A stretch of 64,000 nucleotides of DNA. It comes from Lepisosteus oculatus (lineage: Eukaryota; Chordata; Actinopteri; Semionotiformes; Lepisosteidae). Below, piece after piece: positions 1 to 13,379 of this stretch. A model generated the notes under the pieces. It was not told where the DNA came from. It saw only the letters and a program-made list of their open reading frames with translations, and searched no databases. Every line of letters begins with the position of its first letter. The first letter of the stretch is position 1. Location: the NCBI RefSeq assembly GCF_040954835.1, contig NC_090711.1, forward strand, positions 6,889,501 through 6,953,500, written 5' to 3'. Position numbers and translations under genes: made by a program.

Positions 1-1203
1 TGCATAGAAGTTGTTCATCATCGTTGCCAATGCTAACGTCGTTATTTATCATTGTTAGAGTGAGACTTTTCTTTGATTTATGGTCATTACTTGGATGTCG
101 GGTTATTTTTAATGGGGGTATTAATAGACACATTCAGTTACGATATTAGCGTGGTTTCTGCAGGTGCCAGCATAAAGTAAAATCCTGTCTGAGCTCTCTG
201 TCCCGTTGGTATAAAACCTGAGACGGGCTTTTTAGCTACGGGATCCTGTTCAAACACAGGTGAGGAGTACAAACCAAATGCTCCTGTTGAACTCGTTTTG
301 CATTCCGCGGAATTCCTAGAGTCCTGCACCTTTAAGGCGGTGACATATTCTCTGTGATGTCAGCTGATCCCCGGCTTTTTATTGTGAAGGCTGCAAGAAG
401 ACCCTGTATTAAAAAACAAACAAACGCGAAAGAGCCGCAGTTAATCCAGCACAAAAGTGAGGAGCAAACTCCACCAGGTCTGCAACAGGATCGCCCTGAC
501 ATGTGCTCGTAAGTCGTGACGGTGCCGAGCGATCTTTTGTGTCGGTAGCACGGACGGTGCGTCGGTGGCGCCCGGCTCAATGAAATGAAAGGAGTACGAT
601 CTCCGGGTGCCACCGGCTCGTCTCCATCCTCTGCCACATCGGATGGTGCCAGTCCTCCGTCGCACAAAATGCGATCTTTGACAAATTCCTCTGTGTATTA
701 GATCGGATCGAAATCGCCATCACCCAACGCAGTAGGAGCGCGGTGATAATGCACTAGAGACCAATTGAATTATGAGCGGACACACAGGTTGAACTGGTTG
801 CGCCATGTACATCACTTCTCCAGTGTGTACGCGTCATTTGGAAATCTATTCATTTTTAGATAGGCGTTTTGAATATTCCGATTTCTGTCCATAGTGAATT
901 GTACGGCATGCGAAACGGTACCGTGTCTTTACTGTCCACCTCCCCTTTTTTTTTGCAGGATTGAAAATGGAAATAATGAACAATAATGGAATGGATTTGG
1001 CGAATTTGTAAATATCTTTATTGATCTGATCTGGGGCTGTGATTTCAGCTCAGTAAAAGGGAGTAGGCCCGTGGAGGAGTGTAGCCCGTCCGGCAGATCT
1101 GTTTCATGTAGCTCGGTGCTGGCCGTACATCGTTGAGGAGACGCAAGATTTGCTCATGTTCACGCCTGCCGCTGACGCCGTAGCCGGGTACTCCAGCGGT
1201 AAT
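1..1203. promoter_or_regulatory. GGT7 upstream region, possible divergent promoter
   Basis: No recognisable coding exon lies here. Roughly 480-700 and 1050-1200 are rich in CpG. In human, GGT7 and ACSS2 are divergent neighbours, so this could be a shared promoter with an ACSS2 gene off the left edge; that is inference. A minus-strand open frame of 111 codons (332-667) lies in the CpG-rich part, but it does not resemble the ACSS2 N-terminus as I know it, and I see no clear splice donor for it. A GTAAGT donor-like site on the plus strand near 508 could end an untranslated GGT7 exon. No TATA box stands out. Confidence 0.35.
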
Positions 1204-4200
1204 ATGGCAGAGAAGGACGTTAGTCAGGAAACGACGCTGGGCAGTGTCTACTCCCCCGTGGATTACATGAGCATCACAAGCTTCCCTCGACTGCCGGAGG
1301 ACGATGCCCTTTCCGCGGATAATAATATCAAATCCCGAAAGGAGGACGACAACTTTCTAAGCGAGCAGGACACAGGTACGTACGGACTGTGTATATTTCG
1401 CGTCATAAGATCTCCCTATTAGCGTCTCCTTGGCGAACAAAAATGCACTATCATAGCGCTGCGTCTGTATTATCGCTATCGTATTCGGAGGAGTTGTTAA
1501 CTCAAATTTACTTAAATATTTTTGGGGAATCATGTAGGAAAAACATTAAATCTCGTGGCTCTAGCATACAAAGACTCTGTTGTAGTTTAGAAGCATAATT
1601 TGAATTTTCCAGGGCTACAGTTCAGTTCTGTAAATAGTACATATCTCTTACGGAATTGTAACGTGCTATAGAGATACTAATGAACACCATGAAGCCATTA
1701 CAAAAACGCGTTTCACATCCCGTACTGCAGAACCAGTCCGAATTATCCATTTGAAAACTGCGACTGAATATGCAATAACATAAAAAGCAGCAGAAAAGCC
1801 TACCAAGATACTGCTGTGACAGAAATAGTCTTTGGATGTACTGTGGGTAGCCACTTTCAAAACCAACACAACCTGGTGGGTTGGTGGTGATCTAGTCATC
1901 TGTAATAGATTGTGTTTAGACCTCTTCTCCTGTGAAAAGCCTGCAGATTTCTGCACCGCTCTAGGCTGAACACATATGACTGACCTGACCACCCCCCTCC
2001 AATGACAGACCCAGATCTGTTCCTGAAGACCGCACGGCTGCAGAGGCTGCCCTCCTCTTCCTCCGAGCTGGCCAGCCAGGACCTGACTCCCCTGCGGGAG
2101 ACACAGCGTGACCCCCTGGCTGGGGACTGCAACTGCAGGCAAGATGGGCTGACCATCATCATCACCGCCTGCCTGACCTTCGCCACGGGGGTGACTGTGG
2201 CTCTCATCATGCAGATCTACTTCGGAGACCCACAGGCACGTTCAGGACTGACAGGCGGTTCTCCCAGTCATTAACCCTGCCAAACTAGGGAGGCAGCAGT
2301 GGGATTTCTTTACAAATACAATGCAATTTCTTCTTCTGAATTTCTTTAATGTTGCATTCCTTATTTTCTTCTGGTTTCTTTCTAGTCTATGTGGCTTTGC
2401 AAGAGCATAATTGACTAATCAACATCAATTTAATCTCTTTTGGAAGACCTACGCATTCCTTAATATCTTTGATGCTAATAAATGAATCCCATCCTGGCCT
2501 TAGGAATAGTGGAATAGTCAAACACTGCCAACACGTTCAGTCTGTCATCTCCATGTGTGGACCTTTGGGCACCAGCACTATCTAAGCCCACTGGTGAGCT
2601 GTGCCCTTTCTCCTCTCTGCAGATCTTCAATCAGGGTGCTGTGGTGACAGATGTGGGCCAATGCACGTCTCTTGGTGCAGAGGTGCTGAGCAAGCAGGGC
2701 TCCTCTGTGGATGCAGCGATTGCTGCAGTTCTCTGTCTGGGGATTATCAACCCACACATTTCGGGAATAGGGGGGTGAGTACAGCTCCAGTGGCGCTTTG
2801 GACAGGGCTGTGTTTTTCGTGGATCCTCTGTCATACAGTATGTCAGCATTCCAACTACTCTGATTGGTTCCAACCATTCCCGGAACTGAGTTAGTGTTGC
2901 AACTCTGACACAAAGGGTTGTGGGTGTACACACCCATCTGCCCAGACTTATTGTTGACCAGATTTCTCAATATTCTTCAAGACGTGTCTTTTTGTGGGAC
3001 TTGAAATACACTACTGTGATAAGTAATTTTCTTTAAACATGCACAAAATATAAATTGTTTAAAAAGTTGTCTTGTTTGTTCTGTAGTTGACCAAATAGGT
3101 TCAAAAAATTTTTGTACCCAAGATTATACATAATAGATAAATAGCTGTATTTATCTTTGGATAAATAAGGTATTAGCAACAAAAAGAGTACTAAATGTTC
3201 TCATGTGAAATCACTGTCATGTTGTGTTGAGCATCATGCCTATGGTGGTACCGATGAAGAAAGAAGTAATTTGTTAACATGCTCTTGTGATCACATTTTT
3301 AAAAGTGGCAAGAAATGTATCTTATCTTTTGGGATTTCAAAAAGAGGCCAGAGAGGGCTTTCAAAGATTAGCTGTGAATGAATAATAGTTACCAGAATCT
3401 TCCAGTGTGCTGTTCCTGTGTGCATACTGTAGTTTAAAACATTGCCAGAGTGCATCATCATCGTATTTTTATCCCGGCTTGTTTTCAAGGGAAAACTGGA
3501 ATGCATCCCTGAGCGTGTGCCAATATAGATTTTGTGGGAAGGGAGTGAAGACCCCCTGGGATTGTAGCAACTGGCGGGACTGAGCGATTGATCCTCTCAG
3601 TGAGAGGAGGCAAGCTGGCAGGTGGGGTGGCACAGGCTGGGCTGGCGTTCGGTCACCTGCTCTTTCTCTGCCCTCTGCAGTGGCGGAGTGATGCTGGTTC
3701 ATGACATCCGGAAGAACGAAAGCCGCGTGATTGACTTCCGCGAGACGGCGCCCTCAGCCATCCAGGAGAAGATGTTTCAGGGCGATCTGGAGCAGAAAGT
3801 AAAATCATCTTGTCACGAGCTGCGAATATGAGCGCAGTGTATTCTGTTTTTAAGGGGACTGCTGTCTTAAATGTGGGCTTTGTACTGACACTACCAGTTA
3901 ATCCTTGAATGGATAGCTTCCACGTCTCTCAGTTTACCGTTTTAACATTCAAAGTCGTTCGTTCTGGTAGAATTTAGGGACAAGCAATCTCACATATTTG
4001 CTTTGAGTAATGCAAATGAGTAAATCTGTTGTCTTCTTATTGTTTAGCCAAAGAAGCCTCTGAGCAGAGCAGCACTCGGAGTGTGTAAAGAGTTTATATG
4101 TGGAAAAAAATAAGGTTTTTCAAAGCTTCTGTTAGTCACTGAGCTCTTCCCTTTAATTTCAGCCTGGACTGTTAGTTGGAGTCCCAGGCATGCTGAGAGG

Positions 4201-7200
4201 GATGCACCAAGCACACCAGTTATATGGAAGGTAAAATGCTTCGTTTGTGGCTATATCCAGCATTGCAAGGCAGAGGAGTGGGGACAGACTTTTGTTCCCA
4301 TGAAAAGAACAGTGTTTTAGTTAGTGTCATTATGATAGAAAAAGCTATAATGTGTTTTAGTAAAGTGATGTATATCTTTCAACATTTGCACAATTAGAAG
4401 AAGTGTTGCTTTTTGTAGGAGTTGAAATATGTACATATTCCACAATGTTTCTTAGAAAATCACAAAATGTAAATTTCTATGGAAAAGAAAATTCTTTTTT
4501 TTTTTAGTTTTCTCTTGACCACTAAAATGTTTTTGTTCCCAAGACCAAACTTGCTTTATCTTCACACGCAAATACACCTGCTGAAGCACTAGAGATTCAT
4601 AATCCCCTCAGGCAGCAGGATGTATTTGTAGTGAAAGCAAAGTCGGTCTTAGAGATGGGTTTAAACAGCCTGTGCCATGAATGAATAAAAGCCAGACAGA
4701 TTTTTCAAACTCCAACACAGATTGTTAAACTGGGGGATTTGAACAACACAGAGATTACAAAGATATTAGAAGCTGCTTGCATAACAATAGGAGTAACTGA
4801 TCTAAAGTTGTTGGATGTTTGTTTGAGTTTCCATTTAAATCTAAATGTACTGAAATAATCCTAAGAAATCAAATAAAAGAATAACCCTTTTCCTTTAAAA
4901 CCTTTTATTTTTTCCCAGACTGCATTGGAAAGAGGTGGTGACTATGGCAGCAGATGTTGCAAGAAATGGATTTAATGTCACTCATGATCTAGGTGAGGGA
5001 AGCACACCATACTGTACTCCTTATAAAATCTTACAGGTCTCGGATTCAACAAGCTAAAAAAGAAACAAACGAGAAGCAAATTAGAATTCTTGCGGGCATT
5101 TCTGGTTGTCAGCCTGTAAAACTGTTAGTCTTTTAATGCTAGAGGCCTTAGCGGTCTTGTTTAGAACCAGAGAAACAGTTCTTGTTAATTTTTTTTCACC
5201 TTACCTCTAATTTATTCCCTCTCCCCAGCGGACGCTCTGTCTAAAGTGAAGGATCAGAACATGTCGGACAGTTTTCGGGAGATTTTTGTCAATCAGGGGC
5301 AGTCAGTGCTTCCAGGCCTGTTCATGAGGCGCTTAGACTTGGCGGCCATCTTGGATTTGATTGCAGCCAATGGGATATCTGAGTTCTACAACAGCAATCT
5401 CACTCAGGAAATAGTTGCTGAGGCAAGTAAGGCTCAGAGGTGCTTTCCTTGTTCTACAGAGATTGTTTGTGAATTGGTAAACCTTAAAATGTTGTATCCA
5501 AAAGTCTGATCATCAAAAATCTGAATGTAGAGCAAATCATAAGTGTTGGAGATTTTGTATAGTTTTTTTTTGTGGTTAAGTGTCTGACCTGCTTCATTTT
5601 ACTGTACAACTGCTCTTCAAAGTCTTGTCTTTTGCTCCTGTTTTTTTAGAAGTTTCAGGTTTAAAGTTTTCTTACATTCTATTGATTTTTTAAACTAGGA
5701 AACCATTATGGTTTTGTGTGTTTTGTTATATTTATTTATATTTCATTATATGCTTGGTTCTGTTTAGGTACAAGCAAGAGATGGAGTTCTTACAGAAGAG
5801 GATTTCACAAACTACAGCACTGCATTAAAGCAGCCTGTGGAGGGTCTCTACCAGGGTAAATGCTACCATCCTGCATGAAATGACAATTGCAGAGGTTAAT
5901 GGTTTACAGGATGGGAATGGTATAGCACAGTGAGCACGTACTGTATCAGGACCATAATTGATGGGTTACAGGTTCAAATCCCTGCTGCAGATACTGCTGT
6001 TGTACCTTGTGTGATGTACATTGCTCCTATGGAATAATAATACGGTTTATTTTTAAATAGCAACATTCCAAATAATCTCTCAAAGTTACTTTAAATAGTG
6101 CTGTATAAAGAGTGAGAGAAAAGAGATTATGCTTCACCGAGTGCTGCTGTAAAAACGGAATTGCGTATGTATGAAACAAATAAGAAACACAATTGTCTAT
6201 GAAAGAGTGCACAGAGCAGTCGATCAGGAATGCTAATGAAGTGAACTGAATTTCGTGGTGGTTTTTTTTTTGTTTATTTTTTCCCGCATTGACCATTGTA
6301 ACACATCTCCTTCCTCTTCTACCTTTGCAGGTCATCAGATTTTAGCCTCTCCTCCACCACACGCTGGGGCTGCTTTGATTGCTGCTCTCAATATTCTGGA
6401 AGGCTTCAACATCACTAGCCAAGTCCCCAGAAACAGCACCTACCACTGGATGGCAGAGGTACTGCAGTGCTGACTGTTGTTTCTTTGCTCTATGTGAAAG
6501 CAAGAGCCGGGTCTCCACTCTTTTCATCTGGTTAAAAACTCTCTTATTCAGACCTGAAGGTTGCTGAAACTCGAAGAGCTTTAATCCTTTCCCCTTTTCC
6601 TCTTCTTTCTTTCCGCGTTTTCTTTCTGCAGTCCCTGAAAATAGCTTTAGCCCAGGCTAGCAATCTGGGGGACCCCTTGTTTGATTCCTCTGGTGATTTA
6701 ACCGAGGCAGTGTCACAGATGTTAAGGTAAGTCCTGTGCTTGACGGGGGGGTTTGGGGGTGCTTGATGAGGGAGTAGTCAAACCTCCTCATGGGTAACCA
6801 CTGCAAGCTAAATCACTGCTTTCACTATGCTCCAGTTCTTTTGAAACATTTCCTGTAATTCACAGGGCATTTTATCTGCTAACTTTAGCGTGGGAACTAT
6901 GCATGTTCCCCTTGTAATCTAAATGGGTTATTTATTGTTTCATAGATACTTATTGTTTATTCATCGTTTAAATTCATATAGGACATACACCGAGTACTGT
7001 ATTCTTCTCTTAAGTTCAGTGACTTGTGTCACTGGGGACTGGGAATGAGGTTGCAGAAACCTCACGGATAAACGGAAGCCTGCAGATTTATTATGATTGT
7101 GAAAGGGGCCTTTGTTTCTGATTTCCAGCAAGTCTGAGGCGGCTTTGCTTCGCCAGAAGATCAGTGACTCTCAGACACTCCCTCCTGACCAGTATGTCCC

Positions 7201-9607
7201 CTACTACTCTCTGGACACTGGACGAGCCACCAGCCAGGTTCTGGTCATGGGATCAGACGACTTCATTGTCTCTGTTATGAGGTGTGTTTTTGTTCAATAG
7301 TACTACACCAGATCTTTTACTGGATGAATGTGTGCTGCTGAAAGCTGAAATCAAGCAGAAAGCAGAAGTGACTCTGGTTATTATTTTTTGCATACAAGAC
7401 TAAATACAGCTTACACTGAAGAGTTTAATATTGTTTTGCCTTTACAGGCAGACAGTGTGTGTGTTCTCGCAGGAATCTGTCTGAAATAAGAAATATTCCT
7501 GTCTTGTAATTTTAGCTCTCTAAACCGTCCCTTTGGAAGTGGAATTATGACTCCCTCTGGAATTCTCCTGAACAGTCAGATGCTGGACTTTTCCTGGCCA
7601 AACAAAACACAGAGTTCTGCTCCCCCTGCTCCGGTACAGTCCCCCTTCCACAATCACCAAGTATCACATTATTATATTTTCACAATTGACTCTGATCTGG
7701 TTCTAATTATAGAAGTATTAAATAGACATGCACATGTGCATCCATCAGTCGCAGATATCGAGCTCCATAATGCAGATACAGAAGAGTTTTCAAACAAATC
7801 ATACATGAAGGGAAATCACGTTTGGCATAAATGATGAGAGAGTTGTGCCGTGTAAACTACATAACCTTTAATGCCAGTAGATAGACTTTTCTATATGTGC
7901 AGGACACACAAACCACAGAACTGTAGTGTGACTTTTAGTGCAGGTTTTCATTTCCCTCCATGAGATAAGCAGTTAACTGGCTACTCTGAATTGTCCCTTT
8001 ATCTGTGTCCCTGCGATGGTTCACTATCCCATCCAGGGAGAAAGCAGTCCTGTTTACAGTCCCACTACATACCTTATGCTTTCTGGGGGGGGGGTCTGGA
8101 TTGCCAGGACTTTCTGAAGACATAGTGAAACAAAATTCAATAACAGTCTCTGTATCAGTACTTTAGACATGGCATGCTTTGTTGCATTGGTCTGCTTGCC
8201 CATGTTAGTTAAAGTCTTTTAATGGGTTTCTCTTACAGCGGAACAGTATTCAGCCCGGGAAGAGGCCAGTGTCTTTCCTGTTGCCCACTGTGGTGAGACC
8301 ATCTCTGGGGTTCTGTGGCACCTACCTGTCCCTGGGTTCCTCCAGCGGAGACAGAGCACTTAGCAGCATCGCTCAGGTCAGCTCAGTGTCTGTTGGATGT
8401 AGAAATCTGGGTGTCAGTAACTTAAACCACAGCTGCAGATTTACTCAGGTTGCTTTCAAATGTACAGTATGTCTCATACGGCACTAGAGGGAATGCAGAA
8501 AGCCTACAGCAGGTGCCGTTTAATGTTTCATACAATACATATTTAATAAATTTCTTTTTTTAAATAAAAATACATTTCTTATAAAATGAGTAATTATACT
8601 GAAATTCACATTCTATTACCTAATGGTTTTAGTAATCTTTCTGGATTAATAAATACCAGTTCAAATGAGCCTATTCAAAACTCAGACAAATGAATTTCCT
8701 GGAGCCTCCTACATTTGAGGAGCTGGACTAATTTCGTTTATTGTTTACGTCTGCAGGTTTTGATGAATATATTGTCTTTCCACAAGAACCTCAATGACAG
8801 CTTGTCTTTCGGAAGGCTTCATCCACAGCTTCAGAACAGCACACTCCTAGTGGACAGTGAGTTCCCATGCTCTCTAAACTCTAGGGATTACAGCATCCTC
8901 TTTTTTGTTGTTGCTCGGAAAAGATAAGAGTGTGTTTTTAATTGGAATTTTGAAAAACTTTTTGCCACAGAGCTCTTAGGCCCTGGGTTCAGTTCTGGGC
9001 TGGGACGCCTTCTATGTGGGTTTTGTGTGTTCTCCCTGTGATTGTGGGAGTTTTCTGCAGCCATTTGTCTGACGTCTTTCCACCCTCGGTGGGCACAGTT
9101 TTTCTGTTAATTGTTGTCTCTAAATTAATCATTTCTCCTGGTGTGTGTCAGTGCCTTATAATTGAATGGCACCCATGTTGTGTGTAGTCCCATCTTGAGC
9201 CCTACATTTCTGGCATAGGATTGGGGTTGATGCCACCCTTACTTGAAGTGAGCAACTTTCTGATGCTGAAGTAATGGATGCTTATAACGCTTTTAAAGTT
9301 TGGGTTAACGCTGCAGTACAATTACTTGCTTGTAGGAAAACGTCAGGGCAGTATGGGCTGCAATGCCTGAGCACATCATAAAATATTTAAATGCCTTTCT
9401 GTGTGTATATCTCATACACTCCCTTTGTGGGTTTGTCTCCAAGGTGATTTCCCCGAAGAAGACGTGGAGTTGCTGCAGATTAAGGGACACAATGTCAAGA
9501 GGGTAGACGTCCTGTCAGTGGTCGAAGGCACCAGGAGGACGAATGACCTCATGATCGCCGTGAAGGATCCCCGAAATCTCGATGCTTCTGCCATTACCAC
9601 CCCCTAA
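1204..9607 (+). CDS. GGT7: gamma-glutamyltransferase 7 (15 coding exons)
   Basis: Single-pass type II membrane protein of the gamma-glutamyltransferase family, whose enzymes cleave or transfer the gamma-glutamyl group of glutathione; activity of GGT7 itself is poorly established. Coding exons: 1204-1375, 2009-2235, 2623-2774, 3681-3798, 4163-4230, 4919-4992, 5229-5422, 5768-5855, 6331-6458, 6632-6726, 7129-7281, 7516-7633, 8239-8376, 8757-8856, 9444-9607. They join in phase to 662 codons plus stop, the human GGT7 length as I recall it. The start was chosen because MAEKDVSQE followed by YSPVDYMSITSFPRLPED matches the GGT7 N-terminus. Residues ~105-127 form the membrane segment. SGIGGGGVMLVHD and PFGSGIMTPSGILLNSQM are family motifs, and SFLLPTVVRP is typical of GGT7. 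At the expected autoprocessing site the sequence reads GRATSQVLVMG, with Thr at residue 473. Introns 2 and 7 appear to use GC donors. Confidence 0.95.
2226..2244 (+). other. GGT7: GC splice donor, GGT7 intron 2
   Basis: Exon 2 ends at 2235 and the intron starts with GCACGT. The next exon begins at 2623 in phase 0, giving FGDPQ followed by IFNQGAVV as in GGT7 of other vertebrates. The first GT downstream (2240-2241) would shift the frame. A GC-AG intron is therefore the only simple in-frame model. Confidence 0.75.
5414..5434 (+). other. GGT7: GC splice donor, GGT7 intron 7
   Basis: The exon ends ...GCTGAG at 5422 and the intron starts GCAAGT, the usual consensus for GC-AG introns. Joined to 5768 it gives VAEVQARDG, which keeps the Gln seen at this place in the family and the full 662-codon length. 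A rival model uses the GT at 5427-5428 with an acceptor at 5774. It is also in frame but one codon shorter and loses that Gln. Confidence 0.6.
5905..6060 (+). repeat. tRNA-derived SINE-like element in GGT7 intron 8
   Basis: A polymerase III B-box-like sequence, GGTTCAAATCC, lies at 5971-5981. It is preceded by an A-box-like stretch near 5920-5940 and followed by an unrelated body ending near an ATAATAATA tail at about 6035. This fits a degenerate tRNA-derived SINE. The family is not assigned. Confidence 0.4.
7962..8075 (+). repeat. Short fragment of a common fish interspersed repeat
   Basis: The stretch includes AATTGTCCCTTTATCTGTGT and CCCTGCGATGG followed by ATCCCATCCAGGG. It resembles the middle of the same repeat found more fully at 19474-19702. 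It is degenerate and lies in GGT7 intron 12. Confidence 0.35.
8968..9285 (+). repeat. Degenerate fish SINE-like repeat in last GGT7 intron
   Basis: Recognisable blocks occur in the usual order: a CTGGGTTCA-type start, GTGTGTTCTCCCTGTG, a T-rich middle with CTAAATTAATCATTTCTCC, and an end with TTGATGCC and AATGGATG. The order matches the copy at 19474-19702. It does not interrupt coding sequence. Confidence 0.5.
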
Positions 9608-12118
9608 GGGGAGAGGGGGTCCGGTCACAGGCGGGGGGGAGCATGAAGTGTCAGCAAGTTTAGGGAGGGGCCAGCTGTTTCGCCTAATCCTGCAGACAGG
9701 TGCACGATTCGATATTTATTGTAGATTCTTGCCAGATTCACAGGGCATGTTGCACAGCAGTTTCACCGTTGCAGTCTTGTCTAGTCAGAAGCATTCACTT
9801 GCTACACTGTAAATACCACTGACCATCAATGCAGGCCAACCCCAAGAACTGACACGAACCCCCTTTCCTTCCACCCTGCCCTGTATCAAAAGAGGGGCGT
9901 CATGTGCTGCTGAGAATTTCCTGTCATCCGCCGTGCGCCCATCAGGTGTCCGTAATGATAGTGCGAAGCTTTATCTAAAGTGCATTTTTTGCTTTTCAGA
10001 ATTCAGAAGGTCAATTTTTAAAATCTGTCCAAGAGGTTTTTTGATCGGGGCCGGACCTGTTGGAGATGGAAATTCACATGACTGAATCATGACATGCTTA
10101 AAACATCCGTCCCGCTACTGTTGTAATGTAATGTACTGCTTCATTTTGTGCCACTTACGGGATGATTTTGGCAAATTATCAGTAGAACAGAATGTAAGGT
10201 ATCGTAGCTGACTGCCGGTAGAAATGTCCAGAAGGATGCTTTGAATGTACACTGTAAATGCAATATTTGAAGTGATGGTACAGTATGCTTAGGATGTCAT
10301 TTTAGTACCTGAGAATGAAGTTTCATTTTTGCTAAAAGTTTGCAGACTGAAACAATAGGTATAAAAGCAGACTTTCATGGAAAGAGATGCAAACATTTGA
10401 CAGGCTATGGTTTCATAACATTTGTATAATGAATGGAAAAACCCTAACTTTACACTGAACATTAGAAATGTCTGTAATGTTACATGGTTAGTTTTTTATG
10501 TATACACAATTAAAATAGGAAATCGGTTTTTCTTCTTCAAACTAGTAACTAGTAATTTTTACTTGAAGTCAGCTATGCAACAGGACTCCCTGATTATGTT
10601 AATAATTGCCACTAAGATCTGGAGATCAGTTAAGGTCAAGCCCTAAGTCTACCGCAGAAATTATCAATAATTTAGAAATATTAAGAAACTATTTATGCAG
10701 TTGGCAATTTAATTCTCCATCCCAGCCAGGTAACCAAGTCAAAGTGCCATAAAGGAGCTTGCATTACTGTACTGTTTTCACTGTAACACAGCATACTTTA
10801 ATATCTTAATCTTTGACACACTAAAACTGTACTGTACATGGTTCAACTAGGAGCCATGACAGACTTACATTAACCTAGGAATTTGGATTTACTTTGCATT
10901 ATACCCTCTGCTTAATTGGCACAGTAGAGTTCTAGTCAATAAATGCAGTGGGACATGAACTAGTGATATCACAAGTAATGTGTTTTGTAGTGATCACCCC
11001 TGTATTCGTTTTAATGTATGTTGTCAGAATCTGATATTATCACTCTGAGAATTATTATCTTAGATTTAATATAATTGTGGTATATACAGTTATTGTTGGG
11101 GGATAAGGGTAGTTCCTGGAGATTACACTTTATTTAGATCTCTTGTTTTTCAAACGTACAGTACTCCACTGAGATTACTGGCCCAGTTCAGCGATGGTTG
11201 CGACTATATGAAACACAGACACAATTTAATTTTGTTAAATTGAAGGAAGAAAGAGAAACCTTTTGGGCTACAAGTTAGATTAACAATAAGATTAACAGTT
11301 TGTACATTTGAAGGACATGCCATGCTTAGTCATACCGTTAGGACACAATGTTTCAATCATACCCAACAGGGACCATTACAGTACAAATTCCCTTTTTAGG
11401 CAGAAATCACAGGACAATTGTGAGAAATTAGATGTCTAGGACAACTTTCTGAATGCTCTGCTTATACACACAGCTTTTCACAGATCTGAAAAAGAGGTCA
11501 TATTTGAATTTGTGTTAACAAGGTTCATCATGTCAATTAGCTGAACAGAGTTTATTCAGAAATCTCTGGATCAATTAAATCGATGGTTCTCTGCTGGTAC
11601 CCTCTCATACGCTACTCCTGCTCTGAGCAGCTGTTGCTCTGCTCTGGCTGCTGTTGTTATCTGTAGCCCTAATACTGATCCAAAAAAGATTACATCCCAT
11701 TTTGGATCAATCCCGTTCCTCATTTTGTTCATTCTGTAATGTTGCATTTGCATTACAAAACAGAACATCTTTTGTTATATCAAAATGTTAGTGCTGTTGT
11801 TTGCCCAGCCTGTTCTTCTGCACATTAGTCATGTGTATTTAGCAATCAGAAAGAAGCCAAGTTTAATGGAAGAAAAGGGACGACTGAATGAACTAGGTGT
11901 CAATGTACTGTATTTTATAACAGTACTCTTGTAGTGGAAGGCTACTAACCTTCAGTTCACAAAACTGGATGACGCTTTATTTTTTTAATAAAGCTGACAC
12001 TTAAAAATGCCTTTTTGCCATAAAATAATGCTTAAAAGATTATGATGTTGCCAGCAGTCAATGTTCATTCATCTCATGTACAAGGTCTAACAGATTTTCT
12101 AATAAAACATGTCAAGAC
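9608..12118 (+). other. GGT7: Probable GGT7 3' UTR with poly(A) signals
   Basis: No coding sequence follows the GGT7 stop. AATAAA hexamers occur at 11987-11992 and 12101-12106. The second is followed within about 20 bases by a GT-rich stretch (GTGTGTTTTGTAGTATGTAG), a typical cleavage context, so the transcript could end near 12118. That gives a 3' UTR of about 2.5 kb. An earlier, weaker site cannot be excluded. Confidence 0.45.
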
Positions 12119-12344
12119 TGTGTGTTTTGTAGTATGTAGTTTTTTTTACCTACCTTAAGTTTGCCTTCTTCACAAGCATATGTTCTTACTTTTGAGCAAT
12201 CTATACTCTAATTACAAACTAGCAGTGTGAAGAGTAATTACATATTTTACTGAAATTAACAAAACACTTAAGCAGGAAAAGCACAGTAATACTATCTAGA
12301 AATACTGTATTGTGTTACAAAATCACATCAACAATCCATTAACA

Positions 12345-12560
12345 GAAACGGAAGGCTATCTACAAACTGGCAGGTCTATAAACTGGACAGGACACTAGTT
12401 TATTGCAAGGTACAGACACACAGTGGCTCAAGTGGGTCATGGACAATTTAGGTACCCTCTTAAACTAGCCAGTGTGTCTTGGATGTTGGGAGAGAAATAG
12501 ATAATTCACAAAAACCCATGGGTGTGATGCGAGACCAAGCTAACTCCACAGATAAGGTAC
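12345..12560 (-). repeat. Degenerate fish SINE-like repeat
   Basis: In minus orientation relative to the copy at 19474-19702. Blocks visible in order are CAAGGTACAGACACACAGTG, ATGGACAATTTAGGTACC, CTAGCCAGTGTGTCTTGGATG, and an AAAACCCATG segment. It is clearly decayed. Confidence 0.45.
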
Positions 12561-13379
12561 CCAAGCTTTAGTTTTAGAATGAAACACAAAAACTGTGAGG
12601 CAAGGTCATTGTGGTTTTGTACGTAGTTATGATTTATACGCACTATATCATATAGTATATGCATTTATATGCGCTTTGGTTGATGTCGATGTTGGAATGC
12701 ACAGGTGATGGGTTTAAAACAATTCTATATCAGGGCATATGCTGTGGCTAGTTTTTTTTATTTCCATTACTTTATCATGATTTACGTATTTGCCGAAAAC
12801 CGGTTGTATAACTTGGTTTAAGTGGTTGTATACATGTGGGCAAAATAAGGCGTTATAAATCCGACTATGCCATTATTATAACCCATTACAGCAATAAGGA
12901 CAATGTAAAGAGTGTCAGGAAATCATGCATTTCTTTAAACTAGTTTTACTGTATCAGGCCACGGTAAGAGAAGTGCGCTGATACTGCTGGAGGACGGAAC
13001 ATTTCTATTTTCTGTTCGGTCTGTGATTCTTTCGTGTGCTGCGAGTGATAAGAACGACAATTATTAGCATTAACAGCAAAGTGCAAAAAGAAATAAAGTC
13101 GTTTGCGTGCGCAAGACATTAATTTAACAAAATGTTGTTCTTGCTGCTCAACGCCAACACACACACACAGGCGAAGCGACAAAACATCACGGAAGTGTGA
13201 ATTTACAAGGTAACGTCGGACGTGTTTTTATTAGGTAATAAATTATACAGTGTAGCAGCGAATAAAAAAAAAATGCAGAACTAAGTCGTACCCCCCTGTT
13301 CTGCTATAATAATAAATCCTTCACTACTAAAATCAATTATTGGTTCGATTTTTGTCAAAGAGAATTTCGGTTTACTGAG

